From: an uncultured Burkholderiales bacterium
GTDB lineage: Bacteria; Pseudomonadota; Gammaproteobacteria; Burkholderiales; Burkholderiaceae_C
DNA: 64,000 bases
Assembly: GCA_937927685.1 (NCBI GenBank)
Contig: CALBSC010000088.1
Location: 1-64,000, forward strand
Direction: 5' to 3'
Shown here in pieces: positions 32,861 through 41,170 of this stretch (position 1 is the stretch's first letter; the number at the start of each line of letters is the position of its first letter). The notes under the pieces are model-generated. The model saw nothing but the letters and a program-made list of their open reading frames with translations, had not been told where the DNA came from and did no database searches. Made by a program: the position numbers and the translations under genes.

Positions 32861-33943
32861 TCAGGCCTGTTGTGCGTATCGCCAGGCCATTTCTGCCATG
32901 GGGCGCGCGCGCGCGCCCGCCGCAACCGCCTCATCGCTGGAGGCCGTACCGGACTCCACGCGCTTGGCAATGCCTTGCAAAATGGCGGCAATGCGGAACA
33001 TGTTGTAGGCCAGGTAGAAGTTCCAGTCCTGGGCCAATGATTCGGGGGTGGCCAGGCCCGTGCGTTCGCAGTACAGGCGGATGTATTCGTCTTCGGACGG
33101 GATGCCCAGGGCCTGCAGGTCCAGACCGCCAATGCCGCGGAAAGTACCGGGCGGGATGTGCCAGGCCATGCAGTTGTAGCTGAAGTCGGCCAGGGGATGC
33201 CCCAGCGTGGACAGCTCCCAATCCAGCACCGCCAGGATGCGAGGCTCGGTGGGATGGAAGATCACATTGTCCAGGCGGTAGTCACCGTGCACGATGCTGG
33301 TGAGCGGGGCGCGGGCACTGTCTGGCATGTGAGAGGGCAACCAGTCGATGAGCTTGTCCATCTCGGGGATGGGCTGGGTGATGGAGGCCTGGTACTGCTT
33401 GCTCCAACGGCCAATCTGCCGTTCGAAGTAGTTGCCGGGCTTGCCATAGGTCTCCAGGCCGCGCTCCAGATACGGCACGCTGTGCAGGGCCGCGAGCACA
33501 CGATTGAGCTCCAGGTAAAGCTCGCGTCGCTCAGCAGGCGCCATGCCGGGGAGTTCCTGGTCCCAGAGCACACGACCCTGCACGAATTCCATCACATAGA
33601 AAGCGCGACCGATGACCGACTCGTCCTCGCACAGCACATGCATGCGGGCCACCGGGACCGCCGTGCCATGCAGGGCCTGCATGACGCGAAACTCGCGCTC
33701 GATGGCGTGGGCCGAGGGCAGCAGTTTGGCCACGGGGCCGGGCTTGGCCCGCATCACATATTCGACGGACGGCGTGATGAGCTTGTAGGTGGGGTTGGAC
33801 TGGCCACCTTTGAACATTTCCACCTGCAACGGGCCGGCAAAACCCGGCATGTGCTGCTGCAGCCAGTTCGCCAGCGCCGCTTCGTCAATACGATGCTGGG
33901 CGCTCACGGCACGGGTACCGCTGAAGGTGTCGTTCTGGCTCAT
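32861..33943 (-). CDS. Phosphotransferase (APH/kinase-like) paired with the acyl-CoA dehydrogenase
   Basis: 360 residues from ATG 33943 (MSQNDTFSGTRAV). The start lies one base past the Crp/Fnr-type gene's stop (TGATATG), which indicates coupling. Kinase-like fold: a Gly-rich N-lobe FKGGQSNPTYKL, lysine in YVMRAKPG, the catalytic loop IVHGDYRLDNVIFH (Asp and Asn present) and the metal-binding AVLDWELSTLGHPLADFSY. This is the APH family branch that accompanies ACAD10/11 proteins. There it phosphorylates 4-hydroxyacyl-CoA so that the dehydrogenase domain can eliminate phosphate. Antibiotic resistance is unlikely given the context. Confidence 0.88.
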   Translation of the reverse strand: MSQNDTFSGTRAVSAQHRIDEAALANWLQQHMPGFAGPLQVEMFKGGQSNPTYKLITPSVEYVMRAKPGPVAKLLPSAHAIEREFRVMQALHGTAVPVARMHVLCEDESVIGRAFYVMEFVQGRVLWDQELPGMAPAERRELYLELNRVLAALHSVPYLERGLETYGKPGNYFERQIGRWSKQYQASITQPIPEMDKLIDWLPSHMPDSARAPLTSIVHGDYRLDNVIFHPTEPRILAVLDWELSTLGHPLADFSYNCMAWHIPPGTFRGIGGLDLQALGIPSEDEYIRLYCERTGLATPESLAQDWNFYLAYNMFRIAAILQGIAKRVESGTASSDEAVAAGARARPMAEMAWRYAQQA

Positions 33944-33944
33944 A

Positions 33945-34664
33945 TCACTGCTCGGCTTCGCTGATGCGCATGAGCGCATCGCGGTTGCGAATCACGATGC
34001 CACCGGCTTCGATGCGGATGGATTCCTCGCGTTCCATGGACTTGAGTTCCTGGTTCACGCGCTGGCGCGACGCCCCCAGCAACTGGGCCAGCTCTTCCTG
34101 GGCCAGGTGCAGGCTGATGCGGACTTCCTGGGCGTTGGACAGCGAGGGAACGCCGTAGCTGCGTCCCAGGTGCAACAACTGCTTGGCCAGGCGTGAGCGC
34201 AAGGGCAGGGTGTTGAGGTCTTCCACCAGTCCAAACAACTGGCGGATACGACGCGCCTGCAACTTCAGCATGGCTTGGTAGAACTCGACGTGCAGCCCAA
34301 GGATTTTCTGGAAATCGGCCTTGGCCACGCACAGGATGGTGGTCTCGCCATGGGCGTACACATCGTGTGTGCGGCGGTCGCCGTCCAGAATGGCCACATC
34401 CCCGAACCAGATGCCCGGCTCGATGTAGTCGAAGGTGATCTGCTTGCCCGACAGCGAGGTGGAGCTCACGCGCACCGCGCCCTTGGCGCAAGCCATCCAC
34501 TCTTCGGGTGGATCGCCGCGCGCCGCAATGAGGTCGCCGTCTCTGCATCGTTTGACGTAGGCGCATCGAAGGATGTCGTGTCGGAGTGAAGGTGAAAGGG
34601 AAGAAAACCAGCGACCCGAATTGATCGCTTCACGTTCTTCCATCGTAAGAATGGGATCGTCCAT
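33945..34664 (-). CDS. Crp/Fnr-family transcriptional regulator
   Basis: 239 residues. A cyclic-nucleotide-binding-type beta barrel covers about 20-140 (GDLIAARGDPPEEW, GIWFGDVAILDG). A Crp-type winged helix-turn-helix follows, with recognition segment LAQEELAQLLGASRQRVNQE near 188-207. No cysteine cluster as in Fnr is seen at the N-terminus, so it does not look like an iron-sulfur oxygen sensor; the effector is unknown. It heads the operon with the kinase-like gene, acyl-CoA dehydrogenase and GST, so it probably regulates that operon. Confidence 0.9.
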   Translation of the reverse strand: MDDPILTMEEREAINSGRWFSSLSPSLRHDILRCAYVKRCRDGDLIAARGDPPEEWMACAKGAVRVSSTSLSGKQITFDYIEPGIWFGDVAILDGDRRTHDVYAHGETTILCVAKADFQKILGLHVEFYQAMLKLQARRIRQLFGLVEDLNTLPLRSRLAKQLLHLGRSYGVPSLSNAQEVRISLHLAQEELAQLLGASRQRVNQELKSMEREESIRIEAGGIVIRNRDALMRISEAEQ

Positions 34665-34778
34665 ATGCTGTCTTGTCAGTGACCCGAATTGAAATCATTG
34701 TCGCGCCAGGGACCGGGTGCGCCCCTGTGCCATGTCGCCTGCGTGTCTGCTGTCAACGCCACGCAAGCCACGGAAAAA

Positions 34779-35561
34779 TTAACGGGTGTACCGAGGCGGC
34801 GTCTTGGACAAAAACGCCTGGATGCCGATCCCGCCATTGGCGTGATGCAGGTTACGCACCAGATGGTCGCGCTCGGCGTCCAGCAAGGTGTCGAGGCTTT
34901 CGGCCTGCGCCACAGACAGCAACTCTTTGATGCTGCCCAGGACATTGCCCGCACGGGCGTTGAGTTGCTCGGCCAGTGCCAGGGCCTGCGTCAGGGCTTG
35001 GCCCGGGGCGCACACCTGGTTGACGATGCCACGCTCAAGCAGCGTGGTGGCCGAGAGTCGCTCGCCCAGCATCAGCCACTGGTTGGCCAGGTTGCGGGGA
35101 ACCTTGTGCGCCAGTTGCCAGGTGGCGCCGCCATCCGGGGACAGCCCCACGTTGCTGTAGGCCAGGGAAAACACGCTCTCGCTGGACGCCACCACCAGGT
35201 CACAGGCCAGGACCAGCGAAAAGCCGGCCCCTGCACAGGCCCCTTCCACGGCCGCGATCACGGGCTTGGGGAAGGTTTCCAGGCATTCAATCCAGGCATG
35301 AAAGGTGTCGACGCTGCTGGCCTGGTGCTCGGGTGGCTTCGAGCGGTTGTCCAGCAGTCGCTGCAGGTTGCCACCGGCAGAAAAGTGCGGTCCCTCGCCC
35401 GTGATGATCACGCTGTGCACCTCGCGCTGATCGGCCGCGATGTTGAGGGCTTCGATACCGGCGGCATAAATGCCGGGTCCCAGCGCGTTACGTGCATCCG
35501 GATTCGAGATGGTCAGGACCATGGTGGCCCCGTGGCTGGAACTTTTGAGTTGTTCGGTCAT
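34779..35561 (-). CDS. Enoyl-CoA hydratase/isomerase family protein
   Basis: 260 residues from ATG 35561 (MTEQLKSSSHG). The crotonase fold is shown by GEGPHFSAGGNLQRLL (first oxyanion-hole segment) and PVIAAVEGACAGAGFSLVLACDLV (second). LSPDGGATW sits where PaaG-type isomerases carry an acidic residue. The gene follows the 3-hydroxyacyl-CoA dehydrogenase by 13 bases on the same strand, giving consecutive beta-oxidation steps. PaaG/PaaH-type phenylacetate roles are possible, but no other paa gene is near. Confidence 0.9.
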   Translation of the reverse strand: MTEQLKSSSHGATMVLTISNPDARNALGPGIYAAGIEALNIAADQREVHSVIITGEGPHFSAGGNLQRLLDNRSKPPEHQASSVDTFHAWIECLETFPKPVIAAVEGACAGAGFSLVLACDLVVASSESVFSLAYSNVGLSPDGGATWQLAHKVPRNLANQWLMLGERLSATTLLERGIVNQVCAPGQALTQALALAEQLNARAGNVLGSIKELLSVAQAESLDTLLDAERDHLVRNLHHANGGIGIQAFLSKTPPRYTR

Positions 35562-35574
35562 GCGCAGAATCCGT

Positions 35575-37095
35575 TCAGGCTTCGCGATGTAGCAGGCTGA
35601 GCCCGATGGCACCGCGACGGCGCAGCCAGGGGCTGGGACGATAGCGCGGGTCGCCATACACGGTTTGCAGGTTGAACAGGGTTTCCAGCAGGTTGTCCGG
35701 GCCCAGTTTGTCGCCCAGGGCCAGCGGGCCCATGGGGTAGCCCAGCCCCAGGGTGACGGCCAGTTCCAGGTCTTGCGGACTGCAGATGCCTTGCTGGCAG
35801 ATGTCACAGGCAATGTTGACAATGTTGGCCACCACGCGCTGGGTGACAAAACCGCCGCTGTCTCGGATCACACTCACGGCCTTGCCGTCGCGGGCAAAGA
35901 GGGCATGGGCCGCGTCGCGCATGTCGGCGCGGGTGGCGGGGTTGGTGGCCAGAACGCGTCGTTTGGTGGCGTTGTCAGGCAACAGGAGGTCAATGCCCAC
36001 CGTGCGGGACGGATCCAGCCGTTCCACCACGGCCACCGTGGTCACATCAAAGCCCAGCGGGGCCACCAGACACAGCGCCTGCACGGATGGCGAGGACCCG
36101 GTCTCAATGTTGGCACCCAGATCTTTAAGGAGTTGGAAGAACTCGGCGCGTCGTGCGGCGCGGGAGGAGACCCAGACGGGCGGGAGTTCTGCCACCACCG
36201 GCACGGGCGGTTCGGGCGGTACGATCGCACCGCTGGCTTCATAGCGGTAAAACCCTTCGCCGACTTTTCGCCCGACCACGCCACCCGCCATGCGCTGGGC
36301 GGCAATCACGTTGGGGCGGTAGCGTGGCTCCTCATAGTACTGGTGGTAAATCGATTCCATGACCGGGTGAGAGACATCCAGTCCCGTCAGGTCAAACAGC
36401 TCGAAGGGGCCAAGCTTGAAGCCCACCTGGTCCTTGAGGATGCGATCGGTGGTGGCGAAGTCGGTGACACCCTCGCTCACCAGTCGCAATGCCTCGGTGC
36501 CATACCCACGTCCTGCGTGGTTCACGATGAAGCCCGGCGTGTCCTGCGCCATCACGGCGGTATGGCCCATCTCACGCGCATACTCGACCAAGCGCTGACA
36601 CACCGCCGGGTCGGTCTTGAGGCCCGGAATGACCTCCACCACCTTCATGAGCGGGACCGGATTGAAGAAGTGATACCCCGCCACCCGTTGCGGGTGTTTG
36701 AGCTTGGCCGCAATGGCGGTGACCGAGAGGGACGACGTGTTGCTGGCCAGCACCGCGTCCTCACGCACCACCGCCTCGAGTTCGGCGAAGACGGTTTGTT
36801 TGATGTCGAGCCGTTCGACGATGGCTTCGATCACCAGGTCACAGGCGGACAAGGCCTGGAGGCTGTCCACGCACTGCAACCGGTTGCTGTGTTGTTGCAC
36901 GAGTTCGGGCGTGAGCCGGCCCTTTTCGGCCAGCTTGTTCCACTGCGCAATGATGCTGTCACGCGCCTTGTGACAAGCAACGGTTTGGGTGTCGTAAAGC
37001 AGCACCTGGCTGCCGGCCTGAGCCGCGATTTGTGCGATGCCGCGACCCATGGCCCCGGCACCGACCACGGCGACAACATTGAAACGTGTATTCAT
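35575..37095 (-). CDS. 3-hydroxyacyl-CoA dehydrogenase (PaaH/HbdA type, duplicated C-domain)
   Basis: 506 residues. Rossmann motif VVGAGAMGRGIAQ (about 10-22), AGYHFFNPVPLMKVVEV with the catalytic histidine, and DTPGFIVNHAGRGYGTEA. A second 3HCDH C-terminal domain follows near the end (GGFVTQRVVANIVN and LGLGYPMGPLALGDKLG). This long two-C-domain form is typical of PaaH-like enzymes. It oxidises 3-hydroxyacyl-CoA to 3-ketoacyl-CoA with NAD. Operon with the enoyl-CoA hydratase. Confidence 0.92.
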   Translation of the reverse strand: MNTRFNVVAVVGAGAMGRGIAQIAAQAGSQVLLYDTQTVACHKARDSIIAQWNKLAEKGRLTPELVQQHSNRLQCVDSLQALSACDLVIEAIVERLDIKQTVFAELEAVVREDAVLASNTSSLSVTAIAAKLKHPQRVAGYHFFNPVPLMKVVEVIPGLKTDPAVCQRLVEYAREMGHTAVMAQDTPGFIVNHAGRGYGTEALRLVSEGVTDFATTDRILKDQVGFKLGPFELFDLTGLDVSHPVMESIYHQYYEEPRYRPNVIAAQRMAGGVVGRKVGEGFYRYEASGAIVPPEPPVPVVAELPPVWVSSRAARRAEFFQLLKDLGANIETGSSPSVQALCLVAPLGFDVTTVAVVERLDPSRTVGIDLLLPDNATKRRVLATNPATRADMRDAAHALFARDGKAVSVIRDSGGFVTQRVVANIVNIACDICQQGICSPQDLELAVTLGLGYPMGPLALGDKLGPDNLLETLFNLQTVYGDPRYRPSPWLRRRGAIGLSLLHREA

Positions 37096-37123
37096 GGGCG
37101 GGATTATCGCCCAGGCCCCAGGC

Positions 37124-38131
37124 TCAACGGCGGTTTTGAATGGCCGCTGGGTTGACCACGTTGCTGGGGTTGCCCTGGATGTAATTCACCACGTTATCAA
37201 ACGCCGCACCGAAATACAGTTCGTAGCTGTCTTGCTCGACATAGCCGATGTGCGGCGTGCAGATGCAGTTTTCCAGGCGCAGCAAAGCGTGCCCTTGCAG
37301 GATGGGTTCGCTTTCGAACACGTCGACAGCGGCCAGGCCCGGGCGCCCCCGATTGAGCGCCGTGATGAGCGCATCCGGTTCGATCAGTTCCGCCCGTGAG
37401 GTGTTGACCAGCATGGCCGTGGGCTTCATGCTGGCCAGGTCTTGTGCCGTGACGATGCCACGGGTGTTTTCCAGCAAGCGCAGATGCAAGGACAGCACAT
37501 CGCAGCTGGCAAAGAAATCGGCCTTGGAGTCGGCAATGAGCAGGCCATCGCCTTGGGCGCGTTGGCGAGACGACTCACTGCCCCAGACGATGACGCGCAT
37601 GCCAAAGGCCTTGCCGTACCCAGCAATGAGTTGACCGATCTTGCCGTAGCCCCAGATGCCCAGTGTCTTGCCCTTGAGCACCGTACCCAGTCCGAAGTTG
37701 GCTGGCATGGAGGCTGACTTGAGGCCGGATTGCTGCCACACGCCATGTTTGAGGCTGGAGATGTACTGCGGCAGGCGCCGTGCTGCCGCCATGATGAGGG
37801 CCCAGGTGAGTTCAGCCGCGGCAACGGGGGAACCGACACCTTCGGAGACCACAATCCCACGCTCGGTGCAAGCCGCGACATCCACGTGCGCCCCGACCTT
37901 GCCCGTCTGGGAGATCATGCGCAACTTGGGCAGCTTGTCAATCAGCGAACGGGTGATGTGGGTGCGCTCACGAATGAGCACCAGGATCTCGGCGTCCTTC
38001 AGGCGAACGGCCAACTGGCCGATGCCCTTGATGGTGTTGGTGTAGACCTTGGCGGGATAGTCTTCGAGCTTGCTGGCACAGGCGAGTTTTCGTACCGCGT
38101 CTTGATAGTCATCGAGGATTACGATATTCAT
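37124..38131 (-). CDS. D-2-hydroxyacid dehydrogenase family protein
   Basis: 335 residues from ATG 38131 (MNIVILDDYQD), chosen over an upstream in-frame start that would overlap the next gene. NAD-binding motif GIWGYGKIGQLIAGYGKAFG; the catalytic Arg lies in LVNTSRAELI, the Glu in VDVFESEPI, and the His in CTPHIGYVEQ. The serine/phosphoglycerate dehydrogenase-like group uses D-2-hydroxy acids. The exact substrate is unclear and it lacks a C-terminal ACT domain. It lies 28 bases upstream (in coordinates) of the hydroxyacyl-CoA dehydrogenase gene on the same strand, so it may be transcribed into it, but it faces no clear pathway partner. Confidence 0.88.
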   Translation of the reverse strand: MNIVILDDYQDAVRKLACASKLEDYPAKVYTNTIKGIGQLAVRLKDAEILVLIRERTHITRSLIDKLPKLRMISQTGKVGAHVDVAACTERGIVVSEGVGSPVAAAELTWALIMAAARRLPQYISSLKHGVWQQSGLKSASMPANFGLGTVLKGKTLGIWGYGKIGQLIAGYGKAFGMRVIVWGSESSRQRAQGDGLLIADSKADFFASCDVLSLHLRLLENTRGIVTAQDLASMKPTAMLVNTSRAELIEPDALITALNRGRPGLAAVDVFESEPILQGHALLRLENCICTPHIGYVEQDSYELYFGAAFDNVVNYIQGNPSNVVNPAAIQNRR

Positions 38132-38150
38132 AACCCCCGATTGTGCCTCT

Positions 38151-38483
38151 TTAGTGGCGGGTTCGTGTGGCCTCGCGCGCAGATTCCAGGGCAACCAGTC
38201 GGTCGAGTTCAGCGCAGACGTCAGCAAAACTGCCGGACATCACCATGCGGCCAGCGCTGGCGCTGGGACACCCCTGGTCGAGCAAGCGTGTGACTCGCAA
38301 TGGCATGGCCGCGGCCCGTTGCGGGATGGCGCGATGCTGGGTCGCAGGGCTCATCAAGGAGCGGCTGACGTCTTGCCCCGTGTGGCCTGACAGGCTCATG
38401 CTGCCTGCGGGCGCAAAGCGACGTGTGCCGGTGGGGAAGAGCGGGGAGATGGCTTTGAAAAGGCCGAGGATGGCGAGACTCAT
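38151..38483 (-). CDS. Small hypothetical protein encoded directly after lexA
   Basis: 110 residues, ATG 38483, with an excellent AAGGAG site (38491-38496) that overlaps the lexA stop codon. Expression from the lexA transcript is therefore likely. No signal peptide. The N-terminal half is Ser/Pro/Arg-rich and low in structure. The C-terminal half has LRVTRLLDQGCPSASAGRMV and SFADVCAELDRLVALE, which look like a short helix-loop-helix. The position recalls lexA-sulA operons, but I see no convincing SulA similarity. Function unknown; SOS induction is inferred from the upstream SOS box. Confidence 0.6.
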   Translation of the reverse strand: MSLAILGLFKAISPLFPTGTRRFAPAGSMSLSGHTGQDVSRSLMSPATQHRAIPQRAAAMPLRVTRLLDQGCPSASAGRMVMSGSFADVCAELDRLVALESAREATRTRH

Positions 38484-38493
38484 GGTGAACTCC

Positions 38494-39168
38494 TTACATG
38501 AGCATGGTGTTGCGGATCAGTCCTACGGCCAGACCTTCGATTTCAAAGGGCTCACCGGGTTCGACCACGATGGTGGGATAGTCGGGGTTTTCGGCGTGGA
38601 GTTCGATGACGTCACGGGCACGCTTGAATCGCTTGACAGTGACCTCGTCACCCAGGCGGGCCACCACAATTTGGCCGTTCTTGGCTTCACGGGTGGACTG
38701 CACCGCCAGCAGGTCGCCGTCCATGATGCCGGCGTCTCGCATGGACATGCCACGTACCTTCAGCAGGTAGTCGGGCTTGCGCTGGAAGAGGCTGTTTTCG
38801 ACGTAGTAGGTTTGGTCCACATGCTCTTGCGCCAAAATGGGGGAGCCGGCTGCCACGCGTCCGATGAGCGGCAAAGCCAGCTGGGCCAGGCTCTGCAAGG
38901 GCAGGGCGTATTGCTTGATGCGGGACTCGTGGATGGAGCGCAGCGTGTCGTCCTTGAGGCGGATGCCGCGTGAGGTGCCGCTCAGGAGTTCAATCACGCC
39001 TTTGCGAGCTAACGCTTGCAGATGCTCTTCGGCGGCATTGGCAGATTTGAAGCCCAGCTCGGTGGCGATTTCGGCGCGGGTGGGGGGAGCCCCGGTGCGA
39101 GCGATGGTGCTCTGGATGAGCTCGAGGATTTGCTGTTGTCGGGCTGTCAGTTTGGGTTGTTCCATCAT
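38494..39168 (-). CDS. lexA: LexA SOS repressor/protease
   Basis: 224 residues from ATG 39168 (MMEQPKLTARQQQ), with AGGAG upstream; longer in-frame starts would run through the operator. Winged helix domain 1-70, autocleavage site Ala107-Gly108 in GRVAAGSPI, catalytic Ser142 in GMSMRDAG and Lys179 in EVTVKRFK. All residues needed for RecA-stimulated self-cleavage are present. The operator region at 39208-39249 holds an SOS box, so the gene is autoregulated as expected. The small gene at 38151-38483 follows in the same transcript. Confidence 0.96.
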   Translation of the reverse strand: MMEQPKLTARQQQILELIQSTIARTGAPPTRAEIATELGFKSANAAEEHLQALARKGVIELLSGTSRGIRLKDDTLRSIHESRIKQYALPLQSLAQLALPLIGRVAAGSPILAQEHVDQTYYVENSLFQRKPDYLLKVRGMSMRDAGIMDGDLLAVQSTREAKNGQIVVARLGDEVTVKRFKRARDVIELHAENPDYPTIVVEPGEPFEIEGLAVGLIRNTMLM

Positions 39169-39212
39169 GGCCAGGACTCCTGCGTGGGTGGTGGGGTTGG
39201 ATGGAAGAACAG

Positions 39213-39232
39213 TACTGTTTTCCCATCCAGTA
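39213..39232. promoter_or_regulatory. SOS box (LexA operator) upstream of lexA
   Basis: TACTG-N10-CAGTA: the 20 bases at 39213-39232 have perfect 5-base inverted arms, the classical SOS box form. It lies 45 bases upstream of the lexA ATG and 38 bases upstream of the divergent asparaginase start. A further palindrome, AACAGTACTGTT (39208-39219), overlaps its left edge. Confidence 0.82.
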
Positions 39233-39233
39233 C

Positions 39234-39249
39234 CTGGATTTTTAACCAG
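39234..39249. promoter_or_regulatory. Possible second SOS box
   Basis: CTGG-N8-CCAG at 39234-39249 matches the CTG-N10-CAG core with an AT-rich centre. It starts two bases after the first box. Tandem boxes before lexA are common. It ends 21 bases before the asparaginase start and could also affect that gene. Confidence 0.5.
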
Positions 39250-39269
39250 TTTTTTGGGTTTGGCAAGCC

Positions 39270-40313
39270 ATGACTTCAAAAAAAGGTGAGTTTTTGTCGC
39301 AAAAAATCGTCATTCTGGGAACTGGCGGAACCATTGCGGGTTTGTCGGTGGTCCCTGGCACCGGTGGCGCCTACCGGGCCGCACAGATTGACGTCGCAAC
39401 CTTGGTGAGCCAGGCCGCGCAGACCGATTCAACGCCGTTTGACCCTCCCACGCCCTCGTCCACGCCCCCTGTGTTGTGGACGGAGCAACTCGCGCAGGTG
39501 GACAGCAAAGACATGACCGAGGCGATCTGGCAACGTCTGTTGCAACGGGTGGCGCAGTTGCAGCAAGACCCGGATGTGAAAGCCATCGTGATCACGCACG
39601 GGACGGATACGCTGGAGGAGACAGGATTCCTGTTGCATGCCTGCTGGCCGCGCGGCAAACCGGTGGTGCTCACCTGTGCCATGCGTGCGGCCGACGCGCC
39701 CGATGCGGACGGACCGGGCAACCTGCGTGATGCCATCCGTCTGGCTGGCACGCCAGGACTCACGGGTGTGCGGATGGTGTGCGATGGCCAGGTGTTTGAA
39801 GGTCATGCGTATCAGAAAGTACGCACCGATGGGGTTCAGCCATTTGGGGCTGAGCCCATGGGTGCCATCGGCGAATGCCGAGATGGCCACTACCGGGCAC
39901 GCCAGTCGACAGACCAGACGCGTGCCCATCGGTCGCTCACACCTGCCGAACTCGAGCGTTTATGCGCCGCCACCCAGTGGCCGCGTGTGGAGATCGTGAT
40001 GAACCACGTCGGCGCGGATGGACGGCTGGTGCAGGATCTGTTGACGGCCTCGTCCTTGTCGCCCGCGAACGAGCGTCTGCGCGGCATTGTGCTGGCGGGC
40101 ACGGGTGGGGGAACCTGCAGCGAAAGACTGGCGGGGGCCTTGCAGCAAGCGCAAGCGCAAGGCGTCCTGGTGTGGCGGTCTACGCGTGCAACATGGGGGA
40201 TGGTTCGAGCAGGCCCGAGCGACAGGTTCACCGGCGTGCCTTGGACGCCGGTGAAGGCGAGGGTCGCCATGATGCTGGACCTCTTGACGGGGCGTGTGGA
40301 CGACGCCTCCTGA
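39270..40313 (+). CDS. Asparaginase (type I/II L-asparaginase family)
   Basis: 347 residues. The first catalytic threonine lies in LGTGGTIAG (17-24); the second motif ITHGTDTLEET at about 108-118 provides Thr, Asp and a later Lys. No signal peptide, so cytoplasmic. It hydrolyses L-asparagine (or glutamine) to aspartate and ammonia. The ATG has no good ribosome-binding site; a TTG at 39294 follows AAGGTGAG too closely to be convincing. Divergent from lexA with the SOS boxes between. Convergent with adk. Confidence 0.88.
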   Translation: MTSKKGEFLSQKIVILGTGGTIAGLSVVPGTGGAYRAAQIDVATLVSQAAQTDSTPFDPPTPSSTPPVLWTEQLAQVDSKDMTEAIWQRLLQRVAQLQQDPDVKAIVITHGTDTLEETGFLLHACWPRGKPVVLTCAMRAADAPDADGPGNLRDAIRLAGTPGLTGVRMVCDGQVFEGHAYQKVRTDGVQPFGAEPMGAIGECRDGHYRARQSTDQTRAHRSLTPAELERLCAATQWPRVEIVMNHVGADGRLVQDLLTASSLSPANERLRGIVLAGTGGGTCSERLAGALQQAQAQGVLVWRSTRATWGMVRAGPSDRFTGVPWTPVKARVAMMLDLLTGRVDDAS

Positions 40314-40368
40314 CGCAATGGGCTGGCGCGTCCCGACACCCGACAACGGCGCACACCACACGGTCAAA

Positions 40369-40394
40369 GAAAAAAGGCCTTCAAACGAAGGCCT
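40369..40394 (-). terminator. Rho-independent terminator of the exbB-adk operon
   Basis: Stem AGGCCTTC (40375-40382), loop AAAC, GAAGGCCT (40387-40394). The A run at 40369-40375 becomes a U run after the hairpin when read on the minus strand, and it lies 43 bases past the adk stop. It may also stop the asparaginase transcript from the other side. Confidence 0.85.
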
Positions 40395-40436
40395 GGTGCA
40401 GGAGGCTGGACGGCAGGATGCCGGTCTGAATTCCGG

Positions 40437-41093
40437 TCAGGAGGCCAGCGCCTTGAGGGCCCGGTCCTTGATTTCTTCCACGCTGCCCACGCCCGGGATC
40501 ATGCGGTAGTGCGGGGCCAGTTGCGGCTCGGTGCGGGCCCAGGAAGAGTAGTAATCCACCAGCGGGCGCGTCTGTGCAGAGTAGACCTCGAGTCGTTTGC
40601 GCACAGTTTCCTCTTTGTCGTCATCGCGCTGGATCAGGGGCTCGCCGGTGATGTCGTCATGTCCCTCCACCTTGGGCGGGTTGAACTTGACATGGTAGGT
40701 GCGACCGCTGGCCACGTGCGCGCGACGGCCACTCATGCGTTCGATGATGGCGTCAAAAGGCACATCGATTTCCAGCACGTAATCGAGCTTCACGCCGGCG
40801 GCCTTCATGGCATCGGCTTGCGGGATGGTGCGGGGGAAGCCGTCGAACAAAAATCCATGCGCGCAATCGGCTTGGGTGATGCGTTCCTTGACCAGGCCGA
40901 TGATGATGTCATCACTGACCAGACCACCCGAATCCATGACCTGCTTGGCCTGCTGACCCAGAGGAGTGCCGGCCTTGACTGCAGCACGCAGCATGTCACC
41001 CGTGGAGATCTGGGGAATGTTGTAGTGCTGGCAGATGAAGGTGGCCTGGGTGCCCTTGCCTGCGCCGGGGGCGCCCAACAGGATGAGTCTCAT
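40437..41093 (-). CDS. adk: Adenylate kinase
   Basis: 218 residues, the usual length for the long-LID form. P-loop GAPGAGKGTQ at 8-17, NMP-binding QISTGDMLRAAV, FDGFPRTIPQA and the LID segment GRRAHVASGRTYHVKFNPPK without zinc cysteines, as in proteobacteria. It catalyses ATP + AMP = 2 ADP. Last gene of the run beginning at exbB; 77 bases separate it from kdsB. Confidence 0.97.
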   Translation of the reverse strand: MRLILLGAPGAGKGTQATFICQHYNIPQISTGDMLRAAVKAGTPLGQQAKQVMDSGGLVSDDIIIGLVKERITQADCAHGFLFDGFPRTIPQADAMKAAGVKLDYVLEIDVPFDAIIERMSGRRAHVASGRTYHVKFNPPKVEGHDDITGEPLIQRDDDKEETVRKRLEVYSAQTRPLVDYYSSWARTEPQLAPHYRMIPGVGSVEEIKDRALKALAS

Positions 41094-41170
41094 GGTGGTC
41101 CTTGTCTCTTATCAGTTAGGCAGAGGATAGCATGCGATGACCGGCCAACGCCTGACCAAGCAGTGGCGTC

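Noticed and set aside
32861..33943. Aminoglycoside resistance kinase
   Set aside because: The APH fold is shared, but the operon with acyl-CoA dehydrogenase and the ACAD10/11 pattern point to acyl-CoA metabolism.
35665..37155. 496-codon plus-strand frame opposite the hydroxyacyl-CoA dehydrogenase
   Set aside because: Shadow frame; low-complexity composition and no motifs, while the minus strand encodes a complete enzyme.
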